Origin: Bradyrhizobium algeriense
GTDB lineage: Bacteria > Pseudomonadota > Alphaproteobacteria > Rhizobiales > Xanthobacteraceae
Assembly: GCF_036924595.1 (NCBI RefSeq)
Contig: NZ_JAZHRV010000001.1
Span: forward strand, 3,658,001 to 3,722,000
Length of the DNA: 64,000 nt
Direction: 5' to 3'
A program made the position numbers and the translations under genes. The notes under the pieces are model-generated. The model ran no database searches. It was not told the origin of the DNA and worked only from the letters and a program-made list of their open reading frames with translations. The stretch's first letter is position 1, and each line of letters starts with the position of its first letter. Below are positions 1 to 8,538 of this stretch, one piece after another.

Positions 1-358
1 CGGCTTCCTTGGCGATCTCGGCCTTGGTGCGGCGCTTCGGCTTGAACGGCAGGTAGATGTCTTCCAGACGTCCCTTGCTGTCGGCCGCCATGATCGCCGC
101 TTCCAGCGCGGCGTCGAGCTTACCCTGCTCGCGCACTGAATTGAGGATGGCCGTCCGGCGCTCTTCAAGCTCGCGCAGATAGGTCAGCCGCTCTTCCAGC
201 GTGCGCAATTGCGCGTCGTCAAGCCCGCCGGTGATTTCCTTGCGATAGCGCGCCACGAACGGCACGGTGGCGCCGCCGTCGAGCAATTCGACTGTCGCGG
301 AGATCTGCTGCTCGCGAACGCCGAGTTCTTCCGCGATCTGTCGATTGATATTTGCCAC
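1..358 (-). CDS. tex: Tex, S1-domain RNA-binding transcription accessory protein (N-terminal part)
   Basis: Only the first 119 codons lie in the window; the gene runs off the left edge. The protein opens with a GTG codon at 356-358 ([14 protein letters not shown]), preceded by a GGGAAAG-like ribosome site. The visible part has the Tex N-terminal signatures: [15 protein letters not shown] near residues 34-48, then a charged helix ([15 protein letters not shown]), then [18 protein letters not shown]. Tex is a conserved cytoplasmic protein with YqgF-like, helix-hairpin-helix and S1 domains, linked to transcription and RNA binding; those domains would lie outside the window. Identification rests on the highly conserved N-terminus. 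Confidence 0.9.
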   Translation of the reverse strand, partial: MANINRQIAEELGVREQQISATVELLDGGATVPFVARYRKEITGGLDDAQLRTLEERLTYLRELEERRTAILNSVREQGKLDAALEAAIMAADSKGRLEDIYLPFKPKRRTKAEIAKEA

Positions 359-588
359 GGCCAAATCTTTCCCGAAACCAGGGCGGCAGGTGAATCACCC
401 CCGCCGCCGGAGGCCGCTTATGGACCATCGCAGATTATTTCATCAAGGCGTTGCGGGAAACAAATTGATCTGTGGATGGCCTTAATCGAACAATTCAATA
501 TGTGCGAACAACCGGTTGCGATGACACAAGATAAAGGTGGATCGATGGCGTTGTAATGTGTAAACGGACGCTCCCTCCAGGAGCACCC

Positions 589-1845
589 ATGTCAATCTGT
601 GGCCTTGATTTCGGAACGTCGAACACGACGCTTGGCACCATCGAGGGCCATGCGCCGGTTCTGGTGGCCCTGGAGGCCACACAAACCACTATACCCAGTG
701 CGATGTTCTATGAGGTGGACGGGGGCGTTCTGATCGGCCGCAAGGCCGTGGAAACCTATGTCGAAGGCGCGCCTGGCCGGCTGATGCGAAGCCTCAAGTC
801 GGTGCTCGGCACCTCGCTGATCGACGAAACCACCCGGCTCGGACGCGCACGGGTCAGCTTTCGCGACGTGATCGCCTATTACCTCGGTGCGGTCAAACGC
901 CGCGCGGAACAAGCCACGGCGCGCGAACTGCGCGAGGTAGTTCACGGCCGGCCGGTGCACTTCGTCGACAACGCGCCGGACGCCGATCGCAAGGCGGAGG
1001 ACACCCTGCGGACGATTGCGCAGGGGATCGGCTTTGACGAGGTCACGTTTCAGTTCGAACCGATCGCCGCGGCGCTGGACTATGAGCGACAGATCACATC
1101 CGAGGAAGTCGCACTCATCGCCGATATCGGCGGCGGCACCTCCGACTTCTCGATCGTGCGTCTGGGGCCCGAGCGCCACGGCAAGGTCGATCGCGCGGCC
1201 GATATCCTCGCCAATGACGGCGTGCGCATCGGCGGCACCGATTTCGACCGTCAGCTCAGCCTCGGCGTGATCATGCCGCTGTTCGGATTCCGCAGCGCCA
1301 TGAAGCGTCCCGGGCTTGACGTGCCGTCGAGCTATTTCCACGACCTCGCGACCTGGTCGAGCATCAACCGCATGTACGATCCGCGCGTGATGGCCGATAT
1401 CCGCCAGGTGCGGCAGGAGGCCAGCGAGCCGGAACTTCTCGACCGGCTGATACGCGTGGTGCACGAACAGCGCGGCCATACGCTGGCGATGGAAGTCGAA
1501 GAGGCCAAGATCGCCCTGTCCGAGCAGCGCCGGGCGGACATCCCGCTGGAGTGGGTTACCCCCGGCCTTGGCGCTGATATCAGCCGCCCCGATCTCGTCA
1601 GCCATACAAAACAGCTGGCCGATCGCATCGCGGCGCGGATCAACAACTGCCTTATCCAGGCAGGCCTGGCCGCCGGCGATATCGACTCGGTGTTCCTGAC
1701 CGGCGGCTCGGTAAAACTCGCCCACGTTCGCAATACGATCGTCAAAGCCGTGCCATCGGCCCGCATCGTCGAGGGCGACATCTTCGGCGCCGTCGGCAAG
1801 GGATTGACGCTGGAGGCGCTGCGACGATACGGGCCCGCGAACTGA
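589..1845 (+). CDS. yegD: YegD-type Hsp70-family protein
   Basis: 418-aa actin-fold ATPase of the Hsp70 superfamily, much shorter than DnaK and lacking a substrate-binding domain. Visible motifs are phosphate-1 GLDFGTSNTT (residues 5-14), FEPIAAALDYE (about 156-166), phosphate-2 ADIGGGTSDF (178-187) and a late adenosine-type FLTGGSV segment near residue 370. The ATG at 589 is chosen because AGGAG sits just upstream and the actin-fold strand begins there; an in-frame ATG at 556 would add 11 unlikely residues. Clients of YegD proteins are not established. It stands alone, divergent from tex and convergent with the next gene. Confidence 0.85.
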   Translation: MSICGLDFGTSNTTLGTIEGHAPVLVALEATQTTIPSAMFYEVDGGVLIGRKAVETYVEGAPGRLMRSLKSVLGTSLIDETTRLGRARVSFRDVIAYYLGAVKRRAEQATARELREVVHGRPVHFVDNAPDADRKAEDTLRTIAQGIGFDEVTFQFEPIAAALDYERQITSEEVALIADIGGGTSDFSIVRLGPERHGKVDRAADILANDGVRIGGTDFDRQLSLGVIMPLFGFRSAMKRPGLDVPSSYFHDLATWSSINRMYDPRVMADIRQVRQEASEPELLDRLIRVVHEQRGHTLAMEVEEAKIALSEQRRADIPLEWVTPGLGADISRPDLVSHTKQLADRIAARINNCLIQAGLAAGDIDSVFLTGGSVKLAHVRNTIVKAVPSARIVEGDIFGAVGKGLTLEALRRYGPAN

Positions 1846-1873
1846 GATTCGTCGTTCGCGGAACAGCCGCCGA

Positions 1874-2401
1874 TCAGCCGACCACTTCCGTCACCGGCTG
1901 CAGATCGATGGCAAACGTTTCCAGAAACTTCGACGTCATGATGTAGAAGCCGACCGAGAGCTGCAGTTCGACGAGCGCGGCCGCCGTCAGTTTCGAGGCA
2001 ATCGCGTTGAAGGTCGCGTCCGTTGGTTTGTGACGCCGGACGATTTCATCGGTAAAGGCGAGCGCCGCGCGTTGTACGTCGTTGAAGCAGGTCGCCGCTT
2101 CCCAGTTCTCCAGCGCCTCGTTCTGCTCGTCGGTGACGCCGACGTTCTTGCCGATCCGCTTGTGGGCGACGATTTCATAAGGTGCCTCGCACAGGATGCC
2201 GGTGCGGGTGATGGCGAGCTCGCGCACGATCGGGTCCAGCTCTCCCTTGTGCCTGATGGCCCCACCCAGCCGGCAGTATTGTTCGAGGTAGCTCGGCGAA
2301 TGTGCCATCATACGAAAGATGTTGGCATTGCGGTTTTTGCCCAGCAATTCGCGGGTGCGCTCGTTGTGCTTGGCGGGATCGCTGTATTCGACGCGGGCCA
2401 T
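1874..2401 (-). CDS. Carboxymuconolactone-decarboxylase-family protein (AhpD-like fold)
   Basis: 175-aa protein with the all-helical CMD fold. The family segment reads VRELAITRTGILCEAPYEIVAH around residues 59-80, so only one cysteine (C71) and H80 are present. The CxxC pair of peroxidatic AhpD proteins is absent, which argues against a thiol peroxidase and for a decarboxylase or lactone-type enzyme of unknown substrate. AAGGTGATCA precedes the ATG at 2401. It is monocistronic and convergent with the Hsp70-like gene, so context gives no pathway. Confidence 0.75.
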   Translation of the reverse strand: MARVEYSDPAKHNERTRELLGKNRNANIFRMMAHSPSYLEQYCRLGGAIRHKGELDPIVRELAITRTGILCEAPYEIVAHKRIGKNVGVTDEQNEALENWEAATCFNDVQRAALAFTDEIVRRHKPTDATFNAIASKLTAAALVELQLSVGFYIMTSKFLETFAIDLQPVTEVVG

Positions 2402-2740
2402 TGATCACCTTGGGGTTTGGGGATTTTCTGATTTGTTGACAGAGGGATCATGCACCGCAGCAGGAGGCCGATCAACCGCCGAAATGCTGCCGACGCAGGT
2501 TCGGGCCTGCGTCCAAGCCATTCGAGCCGCGCCAAAAAACTCCCTCTCTCGTGCACAAACCGGCTACGAGCGAGCCAAATTGCCGCCTCAATGCTAGTCG
2601 ATTCTCAGGACTGTCGATATTCGCTGAGTGGGGACTCAAAAGAGCGAATACTCGTCGCGGGGTGTTCCGAGTAAAACCAAACTGAGCCATCAAGCCTTCG
2701 CGGGCATTGATGACTCATGCCCAAGTCTAGGGAGTTAGGC
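2402..2740. other. Gene-free stretch
   Basis: About 340 bases separate the CMD-family gene from the next candidate ORF. Short reading frames cross it on both strands, but none has a convincing ribosome site or recognisable protein. I see no strong inverted repeat. It presumably holds the promoter of the CMD-family gene. Confidence 0.5.
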
Positions 2741-2842
2741 ATGAAGGAAGCCACCAAAAAGGCGGCCTCGGAAGCGCTTGCGCAGATGATGGCGGTAACA
2801 GCAATGCTCGTTATCGCCAGCGTCGTGTTCTACTGGCATTGA
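2741..2842 (+). CDS. Possible 33-aa single-pass membrane peptide
   Basis: A short frame reads MKEATKKAASEALAQMM followed by a hydrophobic segment (about residues 18-31) ending in YWH. The layout is a charged amphipathic start and one membrane helix, with a GGGAG sequence seven bases before the ATG. No family is recognised. The ribosome site and the charge/hydrophobicity pattern support it, but at this length chance is not excluded. Its right neighbour is transcribed toward it. Confidence 0.4.
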   Translation: MKEATKKAASEALAQMMAVTAMLVIASVVFYWH

Positions 2843-2927
2843 ATGTTGACGCGTCGAAGCACTCAGATTTTCACCTGTTCCGCGTAGTTCTGGGTTGCTT
2901 CGTAGCGTGAGCATTGATGCCTGACAT

Positions 2928-3287
2928 TCACCTCGTCTTCTCGAAATACGGGACCAGCCTTCCAGCAAACGGCCGATAGCTTGCGGTGACGTTGTCACCG
3001 ATCGCCAGATCGTTGTCGCCGTGGGCCATCATGCGAAAGCCCTCCGCCGCATCGACCAGCACGATATTGTAGGGAACATGCGCGCGCGTCTCCGGCGTCG
3101 CGGCGCGGCACACCAGCGACGTCGCATAGACCGTCGCGGTTCCACCGGCACGCTTCTCCACCGGATCCGGCGCACCGCAGGCGGCGCAGAAACGGCGGTG
3201 GAAATATTGCACGTTCCCGCACGCACCGCAGGATTGATAGACGATGGCCTCGGCGCCCTTGGTCCAGTCCGCCAGTTTGTCGCTCAT
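2928..3287 (-). CDS. DUF35 OB-fold/zinc-ribbon acyl-CoA-associated protein
   Basis: 119-aa protein of the DUF35 family: an N-terminal rubredoxin-like zinc ribbon with C20-x2-C23 and C34-x2-C37, then an OB fold with the segment GTATVYATSLV. Family members are small partners of thiolase-like enzymes, for example the DUF35 domain of ChsH2 that pairs with the aldolase Ltp2 in steroid side-chain degradation. The start at 3287 overlaps the stop of the thiolase-like gene by ATGA, indicating translational coupling and a protein pair. A longer in-frame extension upstream lies inside the thiolase-like gene and was discarded. Confidence 0.85.
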   Translation of the reverse strand: MSDKLADWTKGAEAIVYQSCGACGNVQYFHRRFCAACGAPDPVEKRAGGTATVYATSLVCRAATPETRAHVPYNIVLVDAAEGFRMMAHGDNDLAIGDNVTASYRPFAGRLVPYFEKTR

Positions 3288-4420
3288 CGCACCCGCTCCA
3301 GGAACATGCTGACATGCGACGACAGCACGCCGCCATCGCCGTGCAAGAGCGCGATCGAGGCATCGCGGACCTGCCGGGAACCGGCACGTTCCGTCATCTG
3401 CAGATGCGTCTCGACCAGATGCGCCATCGCGCCACCGACGCCGCAATGCCCGTAGCTCAACAGCCCGCCATGGGTGTTGAGCGGTAGCGCGCCGTCGCGG
3501 CCGAAATGCCCTGCCCGCACCCGCGCCGCCGCTTCGCCGCGCCCGGCAAGGCCGAGGTCTTCCAGCAGCATAGCGAGCGTGATGGTGAAGCTGTCATAGA
3601 CCGCGGCATAACGCACATCCGATATCGCGACGCCGGAAGCGGCCTCTGCCTTGGCGACCGCGATCTCGGCGCCGAGTTCGCTCAAACGCGGCGCTGCCGT
3701 GACATGCTGATGGGTATGCGCCTGCGCACAGCCGCGCACGCGAATGCCGGTCGCGGAGGTCGGCTCGCGGCTGACCACGAACGCCGCGCCGCCGTCGGAC
3801 ACCGGGCAGCAATCCAAGAGCTTGAGCGGCATCGCCACCGGCTTTGAGGCCATCACGTCGGCGACGGTGATCGGCTCGTGGAACTGCGCGCCAGGATGGG
3901 TCACAGCGTGGGCGCGCATCAGCACCGCGAATTCGGCGAGGTCTTCCTGGGTGACGCCATACTCGTGCATGTAGCGCGACGCCACGAGGCCGTAATAGGC
4001 GGGGATCGTCGGCCCCAGGGTCACCTCGTAATCGGCATGGCCGACCTGTGCCAGCGCCTGGATCGAGGCATCGCGGCTCTGCCCGGTGAGACGATTTTCG
4101 CCGCCGACCACCAGCACGTGTTTTGCCACGCCGGCGTCGACCAGATGGTGCGCCAGCATGGTCATGGCGAGACCTGTGGCGCCGCCGACCTGCACCGCAT
4201 GCGCATAGGATGGTTGAATGCCAAAGTGCTCGGCGAACACGGTGGCCAGCATAATGTGTGGCGACACCGTCGAATAGCCGCAGAGAATGCCGTCGATCTC
4301 GGATCGCTTCAGCCCGGCATCCGCAATGGCAAACACGGCCGCCTTGCTCATCAGATCGAGCGAGGACGAGCCTTCGTGCTTGCCGTAGGACGTCAGCCCG
4401 ACGCCGGTGATGAAGCTCAT
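3284..4420 (-). CDS. Thiolase-like protein lacking the nucleophilic cysteine (SCP2/Ltp-type)
   Basis: 378-aa thiolase-fold protein of the sterol-carrier/lipid-transfer subgroup. Where thiolases have the acyl-accepting Cys (NACATG type) this protein reads VQVGGATGLA, so the position is Gly80. Late motifs NTHGG and GHCGVGG keep the histidines but replace the usual GHPxG. Family knowledge: Cys-less members paired with DUF35 proteins can be retro-aldolases acting on beta-hydroxyacyl-CoAs rather than thiolases. It overlaps the DUF35 gene by ATGA and follows an acyl-CoA dehydrogenase by 12 bases. I infer a carbon-carbon cleaving or lipid-binding role; the substrate is unknown. Confidence 0.8.
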   Translation of the reverse strand: MSFITGVGLTSYGKHEGSSSLDLMSKAAVFAIADAGLKRSEIDGILCGYSTVSPHIMLATVFAEHFGIQPSYAHAVQVGGATGLAMTMLAHHLVDAGVAKHVLVVGGENRLTGQSRDASIQALAQVGHADYEVTLGPTIPAYYGLVASRYMHEYGVTQEDLAEFAVLMRAHAVTHPGAQFHEPITVADVMASKPVAMPLKLLDCCPVSDGGAAFVVSREPTSATGIRVRGCAQAHTHQHVTAAPRLSELGAEIAVAKAEAASGVAISDVRYAAVYDSFTITLAMLLEDLGLAGRGEAAARVRAGHFGRDGALPLNTHGGLLSYGHCGVGGAMAHLVETHLQMTERAGSRQVRDASIALLHGDGGVLSSHVSMFLERVR

Positions 4421-4432
4421 GGCAGTGCCGCC

Positions 4433-5599
4433 TTAATACGACTTCGGCAAACCCAGCACCTTCTCGGCAATGAAGCTAAGAATGAGCTGCGGACTGATCG
4501 GCGCAATCCGCGGGATCAGGGATTCCCGCAGGTAACGCTCGACGTGATATTCCTTGGCGTAACCGAAGCCGCCGTGCGTCATGACCGCCTGCTCGCAGGC
4601 GTGGAAGCCGGCTTCGGCGGCAAGATATTTCGCGGCATTGGCGGCCGGGCCGCATGGCATGCCCTGGTCGTATTGCCAGCCTGCACGCAGCACCATCATC
4701 CACGCGGCTTCCAGCTCCATCCAGTTCTTCGCCAGCGGGTGCTGGATACCTTGATTCATACCGATCGGGCGATTGAACACGATGCGGTTCTTGGCGTAGG
4801 CCGCGGCGCGCGACAGCGCGATCTGGCCCAAGCCCACCGCTTCCGCCGCAATCAGGATGCGCTCGGGATTCATGCCGTGCAGGATATATTCGAAGCCACG
4901 GCCCTCTTCGCCCAGGCGATCTTCTGCCGGTATCTCGAAATTCTCGAAAAACAGTTCATTCGAGTCGACGGGCTTGCGGCCCATCTTCTCGATCTCGTGC
5001 ACCGTAACGCGCTTCTTGTCGAAGTCGGTGTAGAACAGGCTCAAGCCCTGCGTCGGCGTCTTCACCTCTTCCAGCGGCGTGGTGCGCGCCAGCAGCAGGA
5101 TCTTGTTGGCGACCTGGGCGGTGGAAATCCAGACCTTCTGGCCGTTGACGATATATTTGTCGCCCTTGCGCACCGCGCGGGTTTTCAACTGCGTGGTGTT
5201 CAGCCCGGTATTGGGCTCCGTCACCGCAAAGCAGGACTTGTCGCGGCCGTCGATGATCGGCGGCAGCATGCGGGCGCACTGTTCCTTGGTGCCAAAGACG
5301 ACAACGGGATTAAGCCCGAACACGTTCATATGCACGGCAGAAGCGCCGGACATGCCCGCGCCGGATTCCGAAATCGTCCGCATCATGATCGCGGCGTCGG
5401 TGATGCCGAGCCCTGACCCGCCATATTCCTCGGGGATACAGATGCCGAGCCAGCCGGCATCCGCCAGCGCGCGGTGGAAGTCGGCTGGGTAACCGCCCTC
5501 CTTGTCCTTCTTCAGCCAATAGGCATCGTCAAATCGCGAACAGACTTTTGCGACCGCGTCGCGGATCGATTCCTGATTGGCCGACAGCGCGAAATCCAT
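4433..5599 (-). CDS. Acyl-CoA dehydrogenase
   Basis: 388-aa flavoenzyme with the three-domain ACAD fold: N-terminal helices, the FAD/substrate segment CFAVTEPNTGLNTTQLKT (about 123-140), a middle beta domain with NGQKVWIST, and a C-terminal GGFGYAKEYHVERYLRE. The usual C-terminal EGT(S/N)EI segment with the catalytic glutamate is replaced by a sequence around APISPQLI. A glutamate in GMNPERILIA (E246) occupies the place used by isovaleryl- and long-chain-type enzymes. It would put a double bond into an acyl-CoA before the downstream thiolase-like/DUF35 pair acts. It lies 10 bases after the CoA-transferase stop, in one operon. Confidence 0.88.
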   Translation of the reverse strand: MDFALSANQESIRDAVAKVCSRFDDAYWLKKDKEGGYPADFHRALADAGWLGICIPEEYGGSGLGITDAAIMMRTISESGAGMSGASAVHMNVFGLNPVVVFGTKEQCARMLPPIIDGRDKSCFAVTEPNTGLNTTQLKTRAVRKGDKYIVNGQKVWISTAQVANKILLLARTTPLEEVKTPTQGLSLFYTDFDKKRVTVHEIEKMGRKPVDSNELFFENFEIPAEDRLGEEGRGFEYILHGMNPERILIAAEAVGLGQIALSRAAAYAKNRIVFNRPIGMNQGIQHPLAKNWMELEAAWMMVLRAGWQYDQGMPCGPAANAAKYLAAEAGFHACEQAVMTHGGFGYAKEYHVERYLRESLIPRIAPISPQLILSFIAEKVLGLPKSY

Positions 5600-5609
5600 C
5601 TATCTGTCC

Positions 5610-6812
5610 TTACGTGTTTGACGCGGTCCTGGTGACGCCATCGCGCACCAGGGCTGCGATCTCATCCGGCGAAAAACCGGCGTCGCGGAGGACTTCCGCG
5701 CTGTGCTCGCTCAGGCGGGGCGCCAGCCGCCTGGTCTCAACCGGCGTTTCGGAAAATCGCGCCGAAGGTCGCATGTTGCGAATGCGGCCCTCGGTCGGAT
5801 GATCGACGACCGGGAAGAAATCGGTCGCAACGATGTGGGGATCGCCGAGCAGGCTTTCGAGGTCGTGCATCGGCATGACCGGCACGTCGGCCTTCTCGAG
5901 GATAGCGGTCCACTCGGCGGTGGTCTTGGTCTCGAGGATGCGCGCCAGTTCGGCATAAACCGCGTCGATATTGACGGCGCGGCCGGCGAAGGTTGCAAAT
6001 TTCGGGTGGACGCGAAGATCGTCACGCCCCGTTGCGTCGAAGAAATTCTGCCACTGCTTGTCGTTGTAGACGATCACGCAGATATAGCCGTCCGAGGTCT
6101 TGTAAGGCCGCCGGTCCGGCGACAGGTGACGGGCATAGCCGCCCTTGTCGAGCGGCGGCTCATAGGTGAGACCGCCCATGTGATCGCCCATCACGAAACC
6201 GGCCATGGTTTCGAACATCGGGATATCGACACGCTGGCCGCGGCCGGTACGCTCGCGGTCGACGAGGCTGGCGCAGATCGCGCCTACCGCCGTTAGCCCG
6301 ACAATGCGATCGACCAGCGCATTCGGGACATAGCGCGGCACGCCGTCGGCGGTCTGCGCCATCAGCGCCGGCAACGCCGTCGCGCCCTGGATCAGATCGT
6401 CATAGGCCGGCTTTGCCGCATAGGGCCCATCCTGGCCGAAGCCGAACACGCCGGCATAGACCAGGCGCGGATTGATTTCAGACACCACGTCGTAACCGAG
6501 ATTCAGCCGCGCCATCGCCTGCGGGCGCACATTATAGACCAGCACGTCGGCGGATTTGATCAGCCGCAGCACGGCGTCGCGCCCGGCGGGCTTCTTCAAA
6601 TCGAGACAAATTGAGCGCTTGTTGCGATTGGTGTTGAGGAACACCGGCCCCATGCCGGGATGGCGGGTCGGACCGATTTGCCGCGTCACGTCGCCATCGA
6701 GCGATTCCACCTTGACGACGTCGGCGCCGTAATCGCCGAGCATCTGGGTCGCATAGGGCCCCATCAGCACGGTCGTCATGTCGATGACCTTGATGCCTTC
6801 CAATGGTCCCAT
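5610..6812 (-). CDS. Class III CoA-transferase (CaiB/BaiF family)
   Basis: 400-aa CoA-transferase, a normal length for the family. It opens with GIKVIDMTTVLMGPYATQ and contains GADVVKVES, NRNKRSICLDLK and the catalytic aspartate in NALVDRIVGL (D168, matching the family's Asp near 169). Such enzymes move CoA from a donor such as succinyl-CoA to a carboxylic acid via an aspartyl anhydride. As first gene of the four-gene minus operon it probably activates the acid that the dehydrogenase, thiolase-like and DUF35 proteins then degrade. A GGGAG lies about 11 bases before the ATG. The acid substrate cannot be read from sequence. Confidence 0.9.
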   Translation of the reverse strand: MGPLEGIKVIDMTTVLMGPYATQMLGDYGADVVKVESLDGDVTRQIGPTRHPGMGPVFLNTNRNKRSICLDLKKPAGRDAVLRLIKSADVLVYNVRPQAMARLNLGYDVVSEINPRLVYAGVFGFGQDGPYAAKPAYDDLIQGATALPALMAQTADGVPRYVPNALVDRIVGLTAVGAICASLVDRERTGRGQRVDIPMFETMAGFVMGDHMGGLTYEPPLDKGGYARHLSPDRRPYKTSDGYICVIVYNDKQWQNFFDATGRDDLRVHPKFATFAGRAVNIDAVYAELARILETKTTAEWTAILEKADVPVMPMHDLESLLGDPHIVATDFFPVVDHPTEGRIRNMRPSARFSETPVETRRLAPRLSEHSAEVLRDAGFSPDEIAALVRDGVTRTASNT

Positions 6813-6927
6813 GGCTCAATTCGCTCCCGGATTGTCGTTCCGGTCAAGTAACGGCAGCGGATTGGGAAGATCAAGCGCGCCCGGCGTATGGGCGTATGCG
6901 CTGGAAAACAATAGTCTAGCTGGTGTC

Positions 6928-6966
6928 GTCCCTGCCTGGTGCGCAATTGCGCACGGACGCAGGGAC
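6928..6966. repeat. Nested palindromic repeat
   Basis: Outer arms GTCCCTGC (6928-6935) and GCAGGGAC (6959-6966) enclose a perfect 16-base palindrome, GTGCGCAATTGCGCAC (6939-6954). It lies between the CoA-transferase gene and the small coiled-coil gene. It can form a cruciform or RNA hairpin and resembles dispersed REP-like elements. Confidence 0.7.
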
Positions 6967-6988
6967 AACGATAGAGCGGTGTTGGCGG

Positions 6989-7189
6989 CTATTTCTTCGA
7001 TCTGGCGTCGCGCTCCCGGGTCAGGCGCTCCAGCTCTTCATTCTGCTGGCTGAGGCGGTCGGCGATACGCGCTTCGTTCCGTTCGCCGGAGGCGGCGGCA
7101 GCCTGTTCGATCAACTGCCGGATGTTGTCTTCCAGAATCCTGATCCGGTTATTCAGTTCTGCCGATGACAACGAACTTTCGTTGCTCAT
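6989..7189 (-). CDS. Small coiled-coil protein
   Basis: 66-aa acidic/basic protein with heptad-like spacing through most of its length (ELNNRIRILEDNIRQLIEQ, then ADRLSQQNEELERL). It is predicted to be one long helix forming a coiled coil. No domain name is recognised. The start at 7189 is favoured by a CGGAG motif nine bases upstream; a longer frame reaching 7291 would run into a palindromic repeat. It lies between two CoA-metabolism genes on the same strand but is separated from each by repeats, so co-function is not implied. Confidence 0.65.
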   Translation of the reverse strand: MSNESSLSSAELNNRIRILEDNIRQLIEQAAAASGERNEARIADRLSQQNEELERLTRERDARSKK

Positions 7190-7208
7190 GATGCACGCTC
7201 CGGAAGTT

Positions 7209-7296
7209 GTAGGGTGGCGAAGCGAAACGTGCCCACCTCCCTCATCGCGCGGCACTAATGGTGGGCACTGCGCTAGCGCGCCTTTGCCCACCCTAC
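7209..7296. repeat. GTAGGGTGG/CCACCCTAC dispersed palindromic repeat, copy 1
   Basis: Ends are exact inverse complements: GTAGGGTGG at 7209-7217 and CCACCCTAC at 7288-7296. The inner right part (GTGGGCAC...GCGCCTTTGCC) is shared with a second copy at 42191-42305. No coding potential. It fills the gap before the small coiled-coil gene. Confidence 0.8.
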
Positions 7297-7313
7297 GATA
7301 GCACGTTTCTCGG

Positions 7314-8483
7314 CTACTTCGCAGGCTCCAGCACGGAGACGTAGTTGGCCACCGCCGCGCCGCCCATATTGAAGATGCCGGCGAGCCTGGGGTTCTTGAG
7401 CTGCATACCCTCGGGCGCTTGGCCGACGAGCTGCATCGCGCTCATCACGTGCATGGAGACGCCGGTGGCGCCGATCGGATGGCCCTTGGCCTTCAACCCG
7501 CCGGACGGATTGACCGGCAGCTTGCCGTCCTTCTGGGTCCAGCCTTCCTTGATGGCGCGGGCGCCCTGCCCGCGCGGCGTCAGGCCCATCGCTTCATATT
7601 CGATCAGCTCGGCGACGGTGAAGCAGTCATGGGTTTCGACAAAGGAGAGGTCGGAGAGCTGCACCCCGGCCTGCGCCAGCGCGCGCTGCCAGGCAACGGT
7701 GCAGCCTTCGAACTGCAGGATGTCGCGCTTGGACATCGGCAGGAAATCCTGCGCGTGCGCGGTGGCGCGGAAGTTCACCGCCTTGCCCATGGTCTTTGCG
7801 GTTTCCAAATCCGTCAGTACCAGCGCCGCCGCGCCGTCGGACACCAGCGAACAGTCGGTGCGCTTCAGGGGACCTGCGACGTACGGGTTCTTCTCGCTCT
7901 CGGCGCGGCAGAATTCAAAGCCAAAATCCTTGCGCAGCTGCGCATAGGGGTTGGCGACGCCGTTCTTGTGGTTCTTGGCCGCGATCATCGCCAGCGCGTC
8001 CGACTGGTCGCCATATTTCTGGAAATAGCTTTGCGCGATCTTGCCGAACACGCCGGCAAAGCCGCCGACGGTGTCGCCATCCTCAGGCAAATAGGACGCC
8101 TTCAGGAGGTAGCGCCCGATATCGGCCGAGGGGGTCCGCGTCATCTGCTCGACGCCGACCACCAGCACGATCCTGGCCGCGCCCGCAGCGATCGCCCGGA
8201 TGCCCTGATGTACCGCCGCCGAACCGGTGGCGCAGGCGTTTTCGACCCGCGTGGTCGGCTTGAAGCGCAATTTGGGGTCGGCCTGCAGCACCAGCGAGGC
8301 CGTAAAATCCTGCGGCGAGAAGCCGGCATTGAAATGCCCGAGCACGATCTCGTCGACGTCTTCGGCTGAAATGCCGGCATCCGCCAGCGCATCGGTCGCA
8401 ACCTTCACCACGAGGCTCTCGACGGTTTCCGCGTCGAACTTGCCGAATGGCGTGTGCGCCCATCCGACGATGCTGGCAGTCAT
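7314..8483 (-). CDS. Acetyl-CoA acetyltransferase / thiolase
   Basis: 389-aa thiolase with an intact active site, in contrast to the thiolase-like protein at 3284-4420. It has the nucleophile Cys84 in VENACATGSAA, the NPSGG motif and the C-terminal GHPIGATG motif near residue 345. The late catalytic-loop cysteine of biosynthetic thiolases is not evident; FNMGGAAVANYV occupies that region, a pattern of SCP2/lipid-transfer-type thiolases. It likely cleaves a 3-ketoacyl-CoA in beta-oxidation-like degradation. It stands alone on the minus strand between repeat copy 1 and the sugar-acid operon. Confidence 0.85.
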   Translation of the reverse strand: MTASIVGWAHTPFGKFDAETVESLVVKVATDALADAGISAEDVDEIVLGHFNAGFSPQDFTASLVLQADPKLRFKPTTRVENACATGSAAVHQGIRAIAAGAARIVLVVGVEQMTRTPSADIGRYLLKASYLPEDGDTVGGFAGVFGKIAQSYFQKYGDQSDALAMIAAKNHKNGVANPYAQLRKDFGFEFCRAESEKNPYVAGPLKRTDCSLVSDGAAALVLTDLETAKTMGKAVNFRATAHAQDFLPMSKRDILQFEGCTVAWQRALAQAGVQLSDLSFVETHDCFTVAELIEYEAMGLTPRGQGARAIKEGWTQKDGKLPVNPSGGLKAKGHPIGATGVSMHVMSAMQLVGQAPEGMQLKNPRLAGIFNMGGAAVANYVSVLEPAK

Positions 8484-8538
8484 GGTCGTTCTCCCTGTTT
8501 CGGTTCTGAAGCCTTTGTACCCTATTGGGAAAAAGACT

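Noticed and set aside
592..1725. 377-codon minus-strand frame opposite the Hsp70-like gene
   Set aside because: The plus strand encodes intact ATPase motifs; the antisense product has no recognisable features.
3878..5416. 512-codon plus-strand frame across the thiolase-like and dehydrogenase genes
   Set aside because: It spans two well-supported minus-strand genes and their junction; composition is typical of an antisense shadow.
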